From assembly GCA_026418055.1 (NCBI GenBank), contig JAOACB010000007.1:41176-86689 (forward strand): a stretch of DNA of 45,514 bases. Direction: 5' to 3'. Positions 7,484-15,635 of the stretch are shown one piece after another. The translations under genes were made by a program, and so were the position numbers. A model generated the notes under the pieces. It saw only the letters and a program-made list of their open reading frames with translations, made no database searches and was not told where the DNA came from. Source of the DNA: Fimbriimonadales bacterium. Lineage in GTDB: Bacteria; Armatimonadota; Fimbriimonadia; Fimbriimonadales; Fimbriimonadaceae. Within the stretch, counting starts at the first letter, position 1, and every line of letters begins with the position of its first letter.

Positions 7484-8668
7484 ATGGTCTGGGCCCTGTT
7501 CGGCAAAGAGATCCGCGAGCTGGCGCGCGACCGGCGCGTGATGGTTTCGGCCATCGTGCTTCCGATCGTGCTCATCGGTCTGTTCGTCTACCTGTTCGCC
7601 GGTTTGCAGGCGAGCCTCCAGAAGCCGAAGCCCCAGACCGTCGCGGTCGTCGGCCCATCCGACCATCCGTTGCGCAGGGCTCTGTCCGAAAGCCGCATCC
7701 TCTCGCTGGCTCCCGCGCCTTCCGCCGAGAAGGCTCGGGAATGGGTGCGGGCGGGCAAGGCCAAGGCGGCAGTTTCGCTGAGACCCTTCGACCCGGAGGA
7801 GCTGCGCCGCGGGCAGAAGTGGCGCATCGAGGTCTGGGTCGACTCGGACGACCCGATGGCCCCTCTGGTTGCCCGATCCGTCCGCGAACTGGCCGAGCGC
7901 CTGAACCTGGCGATGGCGAGCGCGGCGTTCCGTTCGGCCGGACTGGACGCCAACGTGCTGCAGGCGATCGTGGTGGACGAGCGGCCGGTGGATCCCGGAA
8001 AGGGCTTGGGGGAGTCGATGCTGCTGTCGATCCTTCCCTACCTCGTGGTGATCTGGGCCTTCTATGGCGGCATGTCGGTGGCGGCCGACGTGGTCGCGGG
8101 CGAGAAGGAGCGCCAGACGCTCGAAACCCTGCTGGTGAGCCCGGCAACGCGGCGCGACATCGCGCTGGCCAAGTTCCTGGCCTTGTCCGTCGTCTGCTTG
8201 GCCGGAAGCGCCTCGACGTTGCTGGGGGTGGGCCTTCTGGCGCTCGTTCCTCTGCCCGGCGGACGGGAGGCGCTGCCCGGCGGGGCGGGTCTCACCGTGG
8301 CAGGCGGCTTGGCGATCCTGACGGTCGTCGCTCCTCTGGCTCTGGCCTTCGCGGCGGTTCTGCTGGCGCTGAGCACCCTGGCGCGCAACGTGCGCGAGGC
8401 GCAGACCCACCTCACTCTAGCCAGCTTCATGGTGCTGGCTCCCGCCATCTACTCGCAGTTCATCGGCTTCACCGGCAACGAGGGGGAAGGCTGGGTGCGG
8501 TGGGTCCCCATCCTGAACGCGGCCGTCTGTGTCCGCCAGACCCTGCTCGGACGGCTCGACGGCTCGCTGTTCGCCGCCACGCTCCTCGTCAGCCTCCTGC
8601 TGGCGGCGCTCGGGGTTGCAGCGGCGGTGCGCCTCATGCGGCGCGAGGCTATCCTGCGGAGGCTTTAG
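7484..8668 (+). CDS. ABC-2-type transporter permease (NatB-like)
   Basis: 394 residues. There is one membrane helix at about 20-42, a large external loop (about 45-180), then a cluster of helices from about 185 to the end (segments near 185-205, 225-250, 265-300, 310-335, 365-385). The sequence GEKERQTLETLLVSP at about 206-220 is the conserved cytoplasmic stretch of ABC-2/NatB permeases. It starts seven bases after the trkA gene. No ATP-binding subunit lies next to it, so its partner must be elsewhere. Its last 20 bases overlap the convergent fliD gene. The substrate is unknown (sodium or drug export are family precedents). Confidence 0.85.
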   Translation: MVWALFGKEIRELARDRRVMVSAIVLPIVLIGLFVYLFAGLQASLQKPKPQTVAVVGPSDHPLRRALSESRILSLAPAPSAEKAREWVRAGKAKAAVSLRPFDPEELRRGQKWRIEVWVDSDDPMAPLVARSVRELAERLNLAMASAAFRSAGLDANVLQAIVVDERPVDPGKGLGESMLLSILPYLVVIWAFYGGMSVAADVVAGEKERQTLETLLVSPATRRDIALAKFLALSVVCLAGSASTLLGVGLLALVPLPGGREALPGGAGLTVAGGLAILTVVAPLALAFAAVLLALSTLARNVREAQTHLTLASFMVLAPAIYSQFIGFTGNEGEGWVRWVPILNAAVCVRQTLLGRLDGSLFAATLLVSLLLAALGVAAAVRLMRREAILRRL

Positions 8669-11231
8669 GCAAGTTCGAGATCAGCGACGCGAGCCGCGTC
8701 TGCTGGGCCGTGAGCGCCGCGATAGCCGACTCCATCTGGGCGAACCGCTTGCGGAGCGCCTGCTCCTTCAGGCTGATCTGCGCGCGCAGGTCCGCGATCT
8801 GCTCCTCGATCGCGTCCGACTGCTCTTGGAGCGCGTCGTTCGAGGCCTTGAACGAGCCGTTGGAGCCGTCGGTGAAGACCGAAACGAGATCGTTCAGCAG
8901 GGCGCCGATGCCCTTGGTGAACGTGACCGTGCCGATGCTGCCGGTGGTCGCCCCCGTGTACATCACCTGCAAGCCGGAAACGTTCGGCGCGGAGGGAGCT
9001 CCCGTGAGGAACTGACCCGTTCCGACGGCGTCCTCGCCGTTGATCCGGCCGGCCACATCGAGTCCGGCTGTGGCCACGGCGATCGGGCCCACCGTGATCT
9101 CCGCGTCACCCACACCCGACGTGGCGGGGCCCGCCGCCAGGTCGCTCGAAACCGTGAACGCTCCCGAGGGACCCTGGACCTTCGGCGTGAAGCGCAGCCT
9201 GCCGCCGTCGATGGAGGCGGACAGCACGGTCGATAGCGTCGCGTCTGCGTTGATGGCCGCCGCCACCTCCGCGAGCGTCATGCCGGCGCTCAGGACGAGC
9301 GAGTGCGGCGTGCCGGCGAAGGCTGCGCCGTCGAAGGTCAGCGTTTCCTCCTGAGCCAGCGGCGACGTGGGGGCCACCGGAGCGGTAGCCCCGGCCGTCC
9401 CGATGCCGGATGACGTTGGGCCAGCAACCCGGTCGCTGGTCACGCTGAACGAGCCTGGCGTTCCGTAGCGCTTGCTCTCGATCTTCAGCCGTCCGCCGTC
9501 GATCGACGCCACCACCAGGTCCTTCAACCGCGCGTCGGCGTTGATGCGTGCAACGATCTCGGAGAGCGAGATGCCCGACTCCAGCACCAGCGCCACGGAG
9601 CCGTTTCCAAACAGAGCGCCACCGAACGTGAGCGTCTCCTGAGCGGAGGACGGCGCGGTCATCGCCGTGGCCGCGACGAGGCTCGCCCGGGTTGCCGCCT
9701 GCGTGATCTCGACGAGGTAGCCGGAAGCGCCGCTGGGCTTGGTTGCGGACGTGCTGGAGACGAAGGCCAGCTGGCTGGTGCTCGTTCGACCAACGGCGGC
9801 GAACAGCCCCGCGACGTTCGACGCGTTGGTCGCCAGAGCCGAGTGGAGCGCGGCCTCGTCCAAGGAGATCTTGCCGTCGGTGTCGATGCGCACGCCGACC
9901 TGCGTGAGGTTCGAATAGGGCCCGAGCAGGCCGGGGACGTTCTGGAACAGCGCCTCCGAGAGCTGCGACTCGACCTGCAGCGCCGTTGGATCGCCGAGCA
10001 ATGGTCCGGCTTGGTACGTCTCCGCGTCGAACTTGCTGTTCGACCGGATGAAGTCGATCAGGTCGTTGTAGGCCTGCACGAAGTCCTTGATCTTGGCCTT
10101 CGTGGCGGCGTTGTCCGCCCGAACCTGCACGTTCGTCGTCTTGGGGTTGCTCTGGTCCGCCTGCTTCAGCTGGAGCGTCAGGCCGGAAACCACCCCACTC
10201 ACCTCGTTCGTGGGCGAGGAGAGCGCCACCCCGTCGATGGTGAACTGCGCGTCCTGAGCGGCGAGGATCTGGTTGCCGAAGCCTCTCTGCAGGAACCCGA
10301 GCGCCTCGAGCGCGCCGCTGGGGTCGCTGTGCGAGGCGACGCCGGTCAGCTCCAGTTTCTGCACCGTGCGGCCCGACACCGTGACGGAGCGGATCGTCGC
10401 GGTGACGCCAGCCCCCGAGGCGTTGATGGAGGCGGCCACCGCCTGGAGCGACATCGTGTCGAAGTCCAGGTCGATCGAAGTGCCGTTGAGCACGATCTGT
10501 CGGACACCGACCCCCGAGGTTCCGAGCATCGAGGAGAGGTTGTCGGTCGCGCTGGCGAAGCCCGCGCTGGCGAAGCCGCCCGTCAACGGTTCCCGGACGG
10601 TCGCAGCCCCTGAGATGAAGCCCAGAGCGGCGGCGGCGTTCCCCGTAAGGTCGCTGATCTGGATCCTCGAGGCGGCCCCGCTGCTCGTTGCCGTCAGCGA
10701 GAGGTAGGCGTTGCCCGACCCTCCGTCGATGACGGTGGCCACCACGCCAGCATCGGCTTGGTTGATCTTGCCCGCGAGGCTCGACAGGGAGTCGCTCGCC
10801 TCCACACGCACCCCGCGGCCGTTGATCACGATCACGCCGTCCGACAAACCTAGGGCGGACGTGGCGGATGCCTGGGCCGAGCTGGCGATCTTGTGCGCCT
10901 GCGCCAAGTGCGATACGGCGAGGGAAAAGCTGCCTGTGGTCGCGCCCGGACCGACGCGCACCTCGGCCACGTCCGAATTGGAGGACGTCGCGGCGTAGTT
11001 CTCGAACGCGCTGGTCTGGCGCAGACCCGCGGCCGCGGTGGAGAGCGACACCATCTTGCCCTTGAACTGGTTCATCAAGGACATCCGGTTGATGAGCTCG
11101 GCCTGGCGCGACTGCAACCGCTTGATCGGAGTCTGTTCGAGCTCCATCAACCGCGTGATGATCGACTCGGTGTCGATTCCGCTACCGAGTCCGCTGAAAC
11201 TGATCCCAGAGCTGCTCAGACTGCCGGACAT
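8649..11231 (-). CDS. fliD: Flagellar filament cap / hook-associated protein 2 (FliD), enlarged
   Basis: 860 residues. The N-terminus carries the FliD_N signature (GLGSGIDTESIITRLMELE at about 15-33, then QTPIKRLQ). The middle carries flagellin hook-IN-type beta modules. The C-terminus carries a long coiled coil ending KRFAQMESAIAALTAQQ with LASLI near the end, which anchors the cap in hook-filament junction proteins. FliD caps the growing filament and assists flagellin folding outside the cell. At 860 residues it is longer than most family members (roughly 450-700), partly because of two similar 80-residue modules (residues 532-611 and 629-708). It is the last gene after cheW-cheA-HDOD. No fliS or flagellin gene is adjacent. 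Confidence 0.92.
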   Translation of the reverse strand: MSGSLSSSGISFSGLGSGIDTESIITRLMELEQTPIKRLQSRQAELINRMSLMNQFKGKMVSLSTAAAGLRQTSAFENYAATSSNSDVAEVRVGPGATTGSFSLAVSHLAQAHKIASSAQASATSALGLSDGVIVINGRGVRVEASDSLSSLAGKINQADAGVVATVIDGGSGNAYLSLTATSSGAASRIQISDLTGNAAAALGFISGAATVREPLTGGFASAGFASATDNLSSMLGTSGVGVRQIVLNGTSIDLDFDTMSLQAVAASINASGAGVTATIRSVTVSGRTVQKLELTGVASHSDPSGALEALGFLQRGFGNQILAAQDAQFTIDGVALSSPTNEVSGVVSGLTLQLKQADQSNPKTTNVQVRADNAATKAKIKDFVQAYNDLIDFIRSNSKFDAETYQAGPLLGDPTALQVESQLSEALFQNVPGLLGPYSNLTQVGVRIDTDGKISLDEAALHSALATNASNVAGLFAAVGRTSTSQLAFVSSTSATKPSGASGYLVEITQAATRASLVAATAMTAPSSAQETLTFGGALFGNGSVALVLESGISLSEIVARINADARLKDLVVASIDGGRLKIESKRYGTPGSFSVTSDRVAGPTSSGIGTAGATAPVAPTSPLAQEETLTFDGAAFAGTPHSLVLSAGMTLAEVAAAINADATLSTVLSASIDGGRLRFTPKVQGPSGAFTVSSDLAAGPATSGVGDAEITVGPIAVATAGLDVAGRINGEDAVGTGQFLTGAPSAPNVSGLQVMYTGATTGSIGTVTFTKGIGALLNDLVSVFTDGSNGSFKASNDALQEQSDAIEEQIADLRAQISLKEQALRKRFAQMESAIAALTAQQTRLASLISNLPKASAG
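9108..9638 (-). repeat. Duplicated 80-residue module inside fliD
   Basis: Codons 532-611 and 629-708 encode two copies of one domain with a 97-residue period. Both begin ETLTF, both hold an INAD...SIDGGRL core and both end AGP..SG.G. By eye about half the positions are identical, so the copies are old or fast-evolving. They match the style of hook-IN beta modules and probably form extra exposed lobes of the cap. Confidence 0.7.
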
Positions 11232-11312
11232 GGTCTTCGAACCCGCTCTCCCGCGGAGGCGGCGCTTCCCTCCTTTCCATCGGCGCCCGACGGCATCGCC
11301 TGGATACCGGTT

Positions 11313-12167
11313 TCACGCGGCTAGGCCGCAATACTCCGCCATGGCCCGCACGCGCATCTCCATCTCGCGCCGCAGCCATTCCAGCTCGGTGGGTTGAAGG
11401 CCCAGCGTCTCGATCGAAGGGTCCTGCACCTGGCCGGCCTCCTCCGGCGTTTCGCTGGCCGCGAGCAGCGAAGAGGCGCGAATCGCGTGGAAGTCCTCTC
11501 GAAGACCCGGATCCTTGGGAGGCTCCTCGGCTCGAATGAGGGTCGTCAGGTCTGCCGGGAGCTTCCAATGCTCGGCGAGCATGCCGCCGATCTCCTTGTG
11601 GGTGACGCCCAACACCGGACGCTCCACCTCGATCTCGGGCACCCCCTTGAAGGTCGCCATCTCCCGCACCTGGCGGAAGAGCTCCGGGAAGTAGGCGAGA
11701 AGGAAAAGGCGGCCGATGTTCGCGAGCAGTCCTCCCACGAACAGCAGCTCCAGCTGGATCTCGCCGTAGCCCTTCAGCTTTCCGATGGCGCGAGCTCCGA
11801 TCGCCGTCGAGAAGCTCTCGCGCCACATGGACTTGAGGGCCTCCGCATCGGACGGATTCTTCGCCTCGATCAGGCTCATGGCGCTCACGCCGATCACCAG
11901 GTTCCGCACTTGCTGCATGCCGAGGATCACGATGGCCTGGCTCACGCTGCGCACCTGGCCGGCCAAACCGTAGTACGACGAGTTGACGATCCTCAGGACC
12001 TTCGCCACCAGAGCCTGGTCCGAGCTGAGAATCCTCTCGACCTGAATCGCCGATACGTCCTCCTTCTCCGTTTCTTCCAAAATGCGCGCCACCACCGCGG
12101 GCAACGGCGGCAGACCCTTGACGGCGGCCTCCACGCACTTGGCACCCAGCAAGCCTCGATTGTCCAC
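11313..12167 (-). CDS. HDOD-domain signalling protein
   Basis: 284 residues, starting at GTG 12167 with AGGAG a few bases before. The HDOD domain fills about residues 15-215 (LPPLPAVVARIL near the start, ILSSDQALVAKVLRIVNSSYYG, then VILGMQQVRNLVIG and FVGGLLANIGRLFL). HDOD proteins are non-catalytic relatives of HD phosphohydrolases that act as scaffolds in signalling, motility and cyclic-di-nucleotide pathways. The gene lies 13 bases after cheA and 81 bases before fliD on the same strand, which suggests a role in motility control. Its partners cannot be read from sequence. Confidence 0.87.
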   Translation of the reverse strand: MDNRGLLGAKCVEAAVKGLPPLPAVVARILEETEKEDVSAIQVERILSSDQALVAKVLRIVNSSYYGLAGQVRSVSQAIVILGMQQVRNLVIGVSAMSLIEAKNPSDAEALKSMWRESFSTAIGARAIGKLKGYGEIQLELLFVGGLLANIGRLFLLAYFPELFRQVREMATFKGVPEIEVERPVLGVTHKEIGGMLAEHWKLPADLTTLIRAEEPPKDPGLREDFHAIRASSLLAASETPEEAGQVQDPSIETLGLQPTELEWLRREMEMRVRAMAEYCGLAA

Positions 12168-12180
12168 GTTGTCTCTCCTG

Positions 12181-14220
12181 TCAAGCTGCCCGACCGCACG
12201 AGATGATGCCGTTCACGTCGGCGATCAGAGCCACGTTGCCGTCTCCCAGAATCGTCGCGCCGCTCACTCCCGGAACGTCCCCCACGAAGCCGCTGAGCGA
12301 CTTGATGACCACTTCCTGCTCGCCGATCAGCCGATCCACCACCAAGCCGATCCTCTGCTCGGCCACTCCCACGATCACGACGTAGAACTCGTCCTGTTGC
12401 CTTCTGTCCCTGGTTCCGGCCATGCCCAGCGCCTCGGCCATGCGCACCAGCGGCGTCGTGACGCCCCGAATGAGGATCACCTCGCGAGCGTGGACGGTCT
12501 GGATCTCCTTGCGGTGGATCAGCAGCGTCTCGACCACGCTGCCGAGCGGGATCACGTAAACGACTCCGCCCACCGAGACGAGCAGGCCGCGGATGATGGC
12601 CAGCGTGAGGGGCAGCCGGAGACTGAACTTGGTTCCCCGCCCGGGGGTCGACTCGACGTCGATGATTCCGCCGAGCTTCTGGATGTTGGAGCGGACGATG
12701 TCCATGCCCACGCCTCTGCCGCTCACCTCGCTCACCTGCTGGGCCGTGCTGAGGCCGCTGGCGAAGATGAACTGCAGGGTGTCCTTGTCGGTCAGCCGCT
12801 CGGCCGCTTCGGCAGACACGAGGCCGTTCTCGATCGCCTTCTGCCTGACCCTGGCGACATCGATGCCCCGCCCGTCGTCCTCGATGTCGATGACGATGTG
12901 GTTCTCCTGGTGCCGGGCCGAAACCACGATCTGGCCGGTTTGGGGCTTGCCCGCCCTCAGCCTCTCCTCCGGCGGCTCGATCCCGTGGTCCACGGAGTTG
13001 CGCAGGATGTGCAGCAACGGATCGCCGATCGCCTCGATCACGCTGCGGTCCAGCTCGGTGTCGCCGCCTTGGAGCTCCAGGCGGATCTCTTTGCCAACCT
13101 TGTTCGCCAGGTCCCGCACCATGCGCGGGAAGCGGTTGAACACCGTTTCGATCGGCAGCATCCGCGCCTTCATGATCTGGTCCTGGAGGTCGCTCGTGAT
13201 GCGCGCGATGTGGCTGACCGTCTCTGCCAGGGCCTCGACGTTCTCCTCGTTGTCGTACTTGCTGGCAAGGACCGCCCCAATCTGGGCGACGCGCGTTCGG
13301 TCGATGACCAGCTCGCCGACAAGGTTCATCAGTTCGTCCAGTCTGGCGACGTCGACGCGGACCGTCTGCCCCGTGTCCGCCTTCCTCGCCCCGGTCGCCT
13401 GCGCCGGCTTCGCGGCCGGGCGCGACGCCGGGACCTCCGCCGGCTCGTCCTTCGCCGCCGCTCCTGCGGGGGCGGCCACGTTGGCGGGCGGCGTCCAAAC
13501 CGACACCTTCGCCTCGGCCACCTCGCCGATCGCGCCGAACTTCGCCTCCCATTCCTGCAGAGGAGCGTCGGAGCGGAAGAACAGCTGGAACATGTCCCCG
13601 AACTTCTCCTCCTCCAGCGCCTCGCCGTCCGGGTGCGTCGCTACGAGGGTGCCTCGCTCGTTCACGGCGTTGATGGCCATGAAAGCGCGCACGAACTTCA
13701 TCACGCAGTCCGGAACGAGGCGGATCGACGCTCGAAGGATCGGCCCTTGCCCAGCCTTCTCGGACAGCTTCCGCACGAGCTCGGCCGGCAATTCGCTCGG
13801 CGAGGATCCGGACTTCGAGGCTTCCTCGGCGGTCGCCCCCTTGGCGAGGGCCCGGAGCTGTTGCAGCAGTTCGGAAGCCTCGAACGCGTCCCCCTTGCCA
13901 TCGGCGATGCGTCCCTTGATCGCCGAGAGCGTGTCCAAACAGGCCAGCAACGCGTCGGCGATCTCGGTGGTGACCTCGAGCTGGCCGCCGCGCAACAGAT
14001 CCAGGAGGTTCTCCATCTCGTGGGTCACCTCCGCGAAGGTGAGGAAACCCATGGCTCTGCTGCTGCCCTTCAGCGTGTGCGCAGCGCGGAAGATCTTCTG
14101 GAGCCGCTCTTGGGTCGGCTCTCTCTCCAGCTTCAACGTCTCCTGTTCGAGGATGTCGAGCTGCTCGTCGGCCTCTTGCAGGAAGAGGTCGAGGTACTGG
14201 GACATGTCGAGGTCGGCCAT
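12181..14220 (-). CDS. cheA: Chemotaxis histidine kinase CheA
   Basis: 679 residues in the standard CheA order. HPt (P1) has the phospho-accepting H48 in AAHTLKGSSRAMGF. A P2-like CheY-binding region spans about 150-245, followed by a proline/alanine linker. The dimerisation helices start near 285 (RVDVARLDELMNLVGELV). The ATPase has the N box HILRNSVDHGIEP, the G1 box DDGRGID and the G2 box GRGVGMDIV. A CheW-like domain (P5) fills the last 140 residues. It autophosphorylates under receptor control and passes phosphate to CheY/CheB. CheW lies 18 bases upstream on the same strand. No receptor, CheY, CheB or CheR gene is beside it. Confidence 0.95.
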   Translation of the reverse strand: MADLDMSQYLDLFLQEADEQLDILEQETLKLEREPTQERLQKIFRAAHTLKGSSRAMGFLTFAEVTHEMENLLDLLRGGQLEVTTEIADALLACLDTLSAIKGRIADGKGDAFEASELLQQLRALAKGATAEEASKSGSSPSELPAELVRKLSEKAGQGPILRASIRLVPDCVMKFVRAFMAINAVNERGTLVATHPDGEALEEEKFGDMFQLFFRSDAPLQEWEAKFGAIGEVAEAKVSVWTPPANVAAPAGAAAKDEPAEVPASRPAAKPAQATGARKADTGQTVRVDVARLDELMNLVGELVIDRTRVAQIGAVLASKYDNEENVEALAETVSHIARITSDLQDQIMKARMLPIETVFNRFPRMVRDLANKVGKEIRLELQGGDTELDRSVIEAIGDPLLHILRNSVDHGIEPPEERLRAGKPQTGQIVVSARHQENHIVIDIEDDGRGIDVARVRQKAIENGLVSAEAAERLTDKDTLQFIFASGLSTAQQVSEVSGRGVGMDIVRSNIQKLGGIIDVESTPGRGTKFSLRLPLTLAIIRGLLVSVGGVVYVIPLGSVVETLLIHRKEIQTVHAREVILIRGVTTPLVRMAEALGMAGTRDRRQQDEFYVVIVGVAEQRIGLVVDRLIGEQEVVIKSLSGFVGDVPGVSGATILGDGNVALIADVNGIISCGRAA

Positions 14221-14238
14221 GGCGGTGGAGGGGTAGCG

Positions 14239-14682
14239 TTAGGCGGCGATCGCTTGATCGAGGTTGAGGAGCGTGATCAGCTGGTTCTCCTGCTTGGCGA
14301 TGCCGCGCACGAACTCCGCCGTCACGTTGGCGACCAGCGGCGGCGTCGCGTCGACCTGGTCCGGCTCAACGGTGACCACCTCGGTCACCGCGTCGACGAC
14401 GATGCCCACGTTGCCCTTCTCCGACTCCACGACGATGATGCGCGTGGAGTCGGAGTCCTCCACCGGCGGCAGGCCGAACTTCGTGCGCAGGTCCACGACG
14501 GGAATGGTCTTGCCGCGCAGGTTCACCAAGCCTCGGATGTGCGGCTCGGAGCCGGGAATCGGGGTAATCTCCCGGAGCCGGATGATCTCGTGCACCCGGA
14601 AGATGTCGATGCCGTAGGACTCGTCTCCCAGGCGGAAGATGACGTTCTGCTCGCGATGACTCAAGACCGGTGCCGTAGACAT
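14239..14682 (-). CDS. cheW: Chemotaxis coupling protein CheW
   Basis: 147 residues, a single CheW domain: FRLGDESYGIDIFRVHEI near the start, the conserved NLRGKTIPVVDLR at about 53-65 and IVVDAVTEVV at about 93-102. CheW bridges receptors and the CheA P5 domain in the chemosensory array. The ATG at 14682 is preceded by GAGGAG with an eight-base spacer. It is first in the cheW-cheA-HDOD-fliD run, and a TAAAGT element at 14738-14743 (minus) could drive it. It is divergent from the HAD phosphatase gene. Confidence 0.94.
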   Translation of the reverse strand: MSTAPVLSHREQNVIFRLGDESYGIDIFRVHEIIRLREITPIPGSEPHIRGLVNLRGKTIPVVDLRTKFGLPPVEDSDSTRIIVVESEKGNVGIVVDAVTEVVTVEPDQVDATPPLVANVTAEFVRGIAKQENQLITLLNLDQAIAA

Positions 14683-14745
14683 TCGGGTTGCTCCTCGGGA
14701 CGAACCCAGTAGCCATTTTCGGACGCCGCGACCGGCAACTTTACG

Positions 14746-15591
14746 GTGAAAGAAGGCCCCCGCAACAGACCGAAGGCTCCCATCCGCCTGCTAGCCGTGG
14801 ACCTGGATGGGACGTTGCTCGGCTCCGACCGCACGCCCCATCCCGCGAGCGCCGAGGCACTGCGCCTGTGCCGGCAGCGCGGCGTCAGGGTCGTCCTGGC
14901 TAGCGGAAGGGTCTCCCTCACCATGGCGCCGTTCGCCGAAGCCATCGGCCTCGAGAGGACGTTCGTGTGTTGCAACGGCGCGCACGTCGTCGAGGCTCGC
15001 CATGGAGACGTTCTCCACACGCCGTTGCCCGGCAACGCCGCCCTGGCCATCTGGGAGTTCGGCCGCCAGAGAGGGCTGCAGACGAATCTGTACTTCCGCG
15101 ACCGCATCGCCTTCGGCCACCGGTCGCCGTTCGGAGACGTGTACCTCTCGCGGGTGAGGGCCGAAGTGCAACCGAGCGTGACCCGAGAGGAGATCCTCCG
15201 CGATCCTCCGACCAAGATGATGGTCCTCGCGGAGCCCGAGGAGCTGGAGCGCCACCGCGCGGCGGCGGAGGAGCTCGCCTCCGGCCTCGGTCTGCGCACG
15301 GTTCTCAGCGAGCCCGACTACCTGGAGTTCCTCGTCCCGACAGCGGACAAGGGCAGCGGACTGCGCGCGCTTTGCCGACACCTTGGGGTTCCCCGCGAGA
15401 GCTGCGCCGCAATCGGCGACTACTCGAACGATGTGGAGATGCTGGCCTGGGCTGGGTTCTCCGGCGCGATGGCCAACGGTAGCGAGGACGCCAAGGCCGC
15501 GGCCGACGCGGTGGTCTCCTCGAACGACGACGGAGGGGTTGCCGAATTCGTGAGCCGGTTCGTCCTGGGAGAACTCGGCCAATCCGAGTAG
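14746..15591 (+). CDS. HAD-superfamily (Cof-type, IIB) phosphatase
   Basis: 281 residues from GTG 14746. Motif I DLDGT has the nucleophile D19 and general acid D21. Motif II is VLASGR at about 50-55. A large IIB cap insert lies at about 85-195. Motif III K is in the ADKG stretch near 205, and motif IV is IGDYSNDVEM near 225. Cof-type HADs hydrolyse sugar phosphates, flavin mononucleotide or similar small phosphoesters; the substrate here cannot be told. It is divergent from cheW, and the next gene follows 44 bases downstream on the same strand. There is no Shine-Dalgarno sequence before the GTG. Confidence 0.88.
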   Translation: MKEGPRNRPKAPIRLLAVDLDGTLLGSDRTPHPASAEALRLCRQRGVRVVLASGRVSLTMAPFAEAIGLERTFVCCNGAHVVEARHGDVLHTPLPGNAALAIWEFGRQRGLQTNLYFRDRIAFGHRSPFGDVYLSRVRAEVQPSVTREEILRDPPTKMMVLAEPEELERHRAAAEELASGLGLRTVLSEPDYLEFLVPTADKGSGLRALCRHLGVPRESCAAIGDYSNDVEMLAWAGFSGAMANGSEDAKAAADAVVSSNDDGGVAEFVSRFVLGELGQSE

Positions 15592-15635
15592 TGTAGTATC
15601 CTTAGGGGTCGCGCCCAGCTGAGGGTGCGCCAGAG

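Noticed and set aside
9108-9638. Tandem DNA repeat in fliD
   Set aside because: The similarity is at protein level (about half identical by eye) and the DNA copies are too diverged to be a recent tandem repeat.
12082-14712. 876-codon plus-strand open frame across cheA and cheW
   Set aside because: It is antisense to unmistakable CheA and CheW proteins and has a low-complexity Arg/His/Leu composition typical of reverse frames in high-GC genes.
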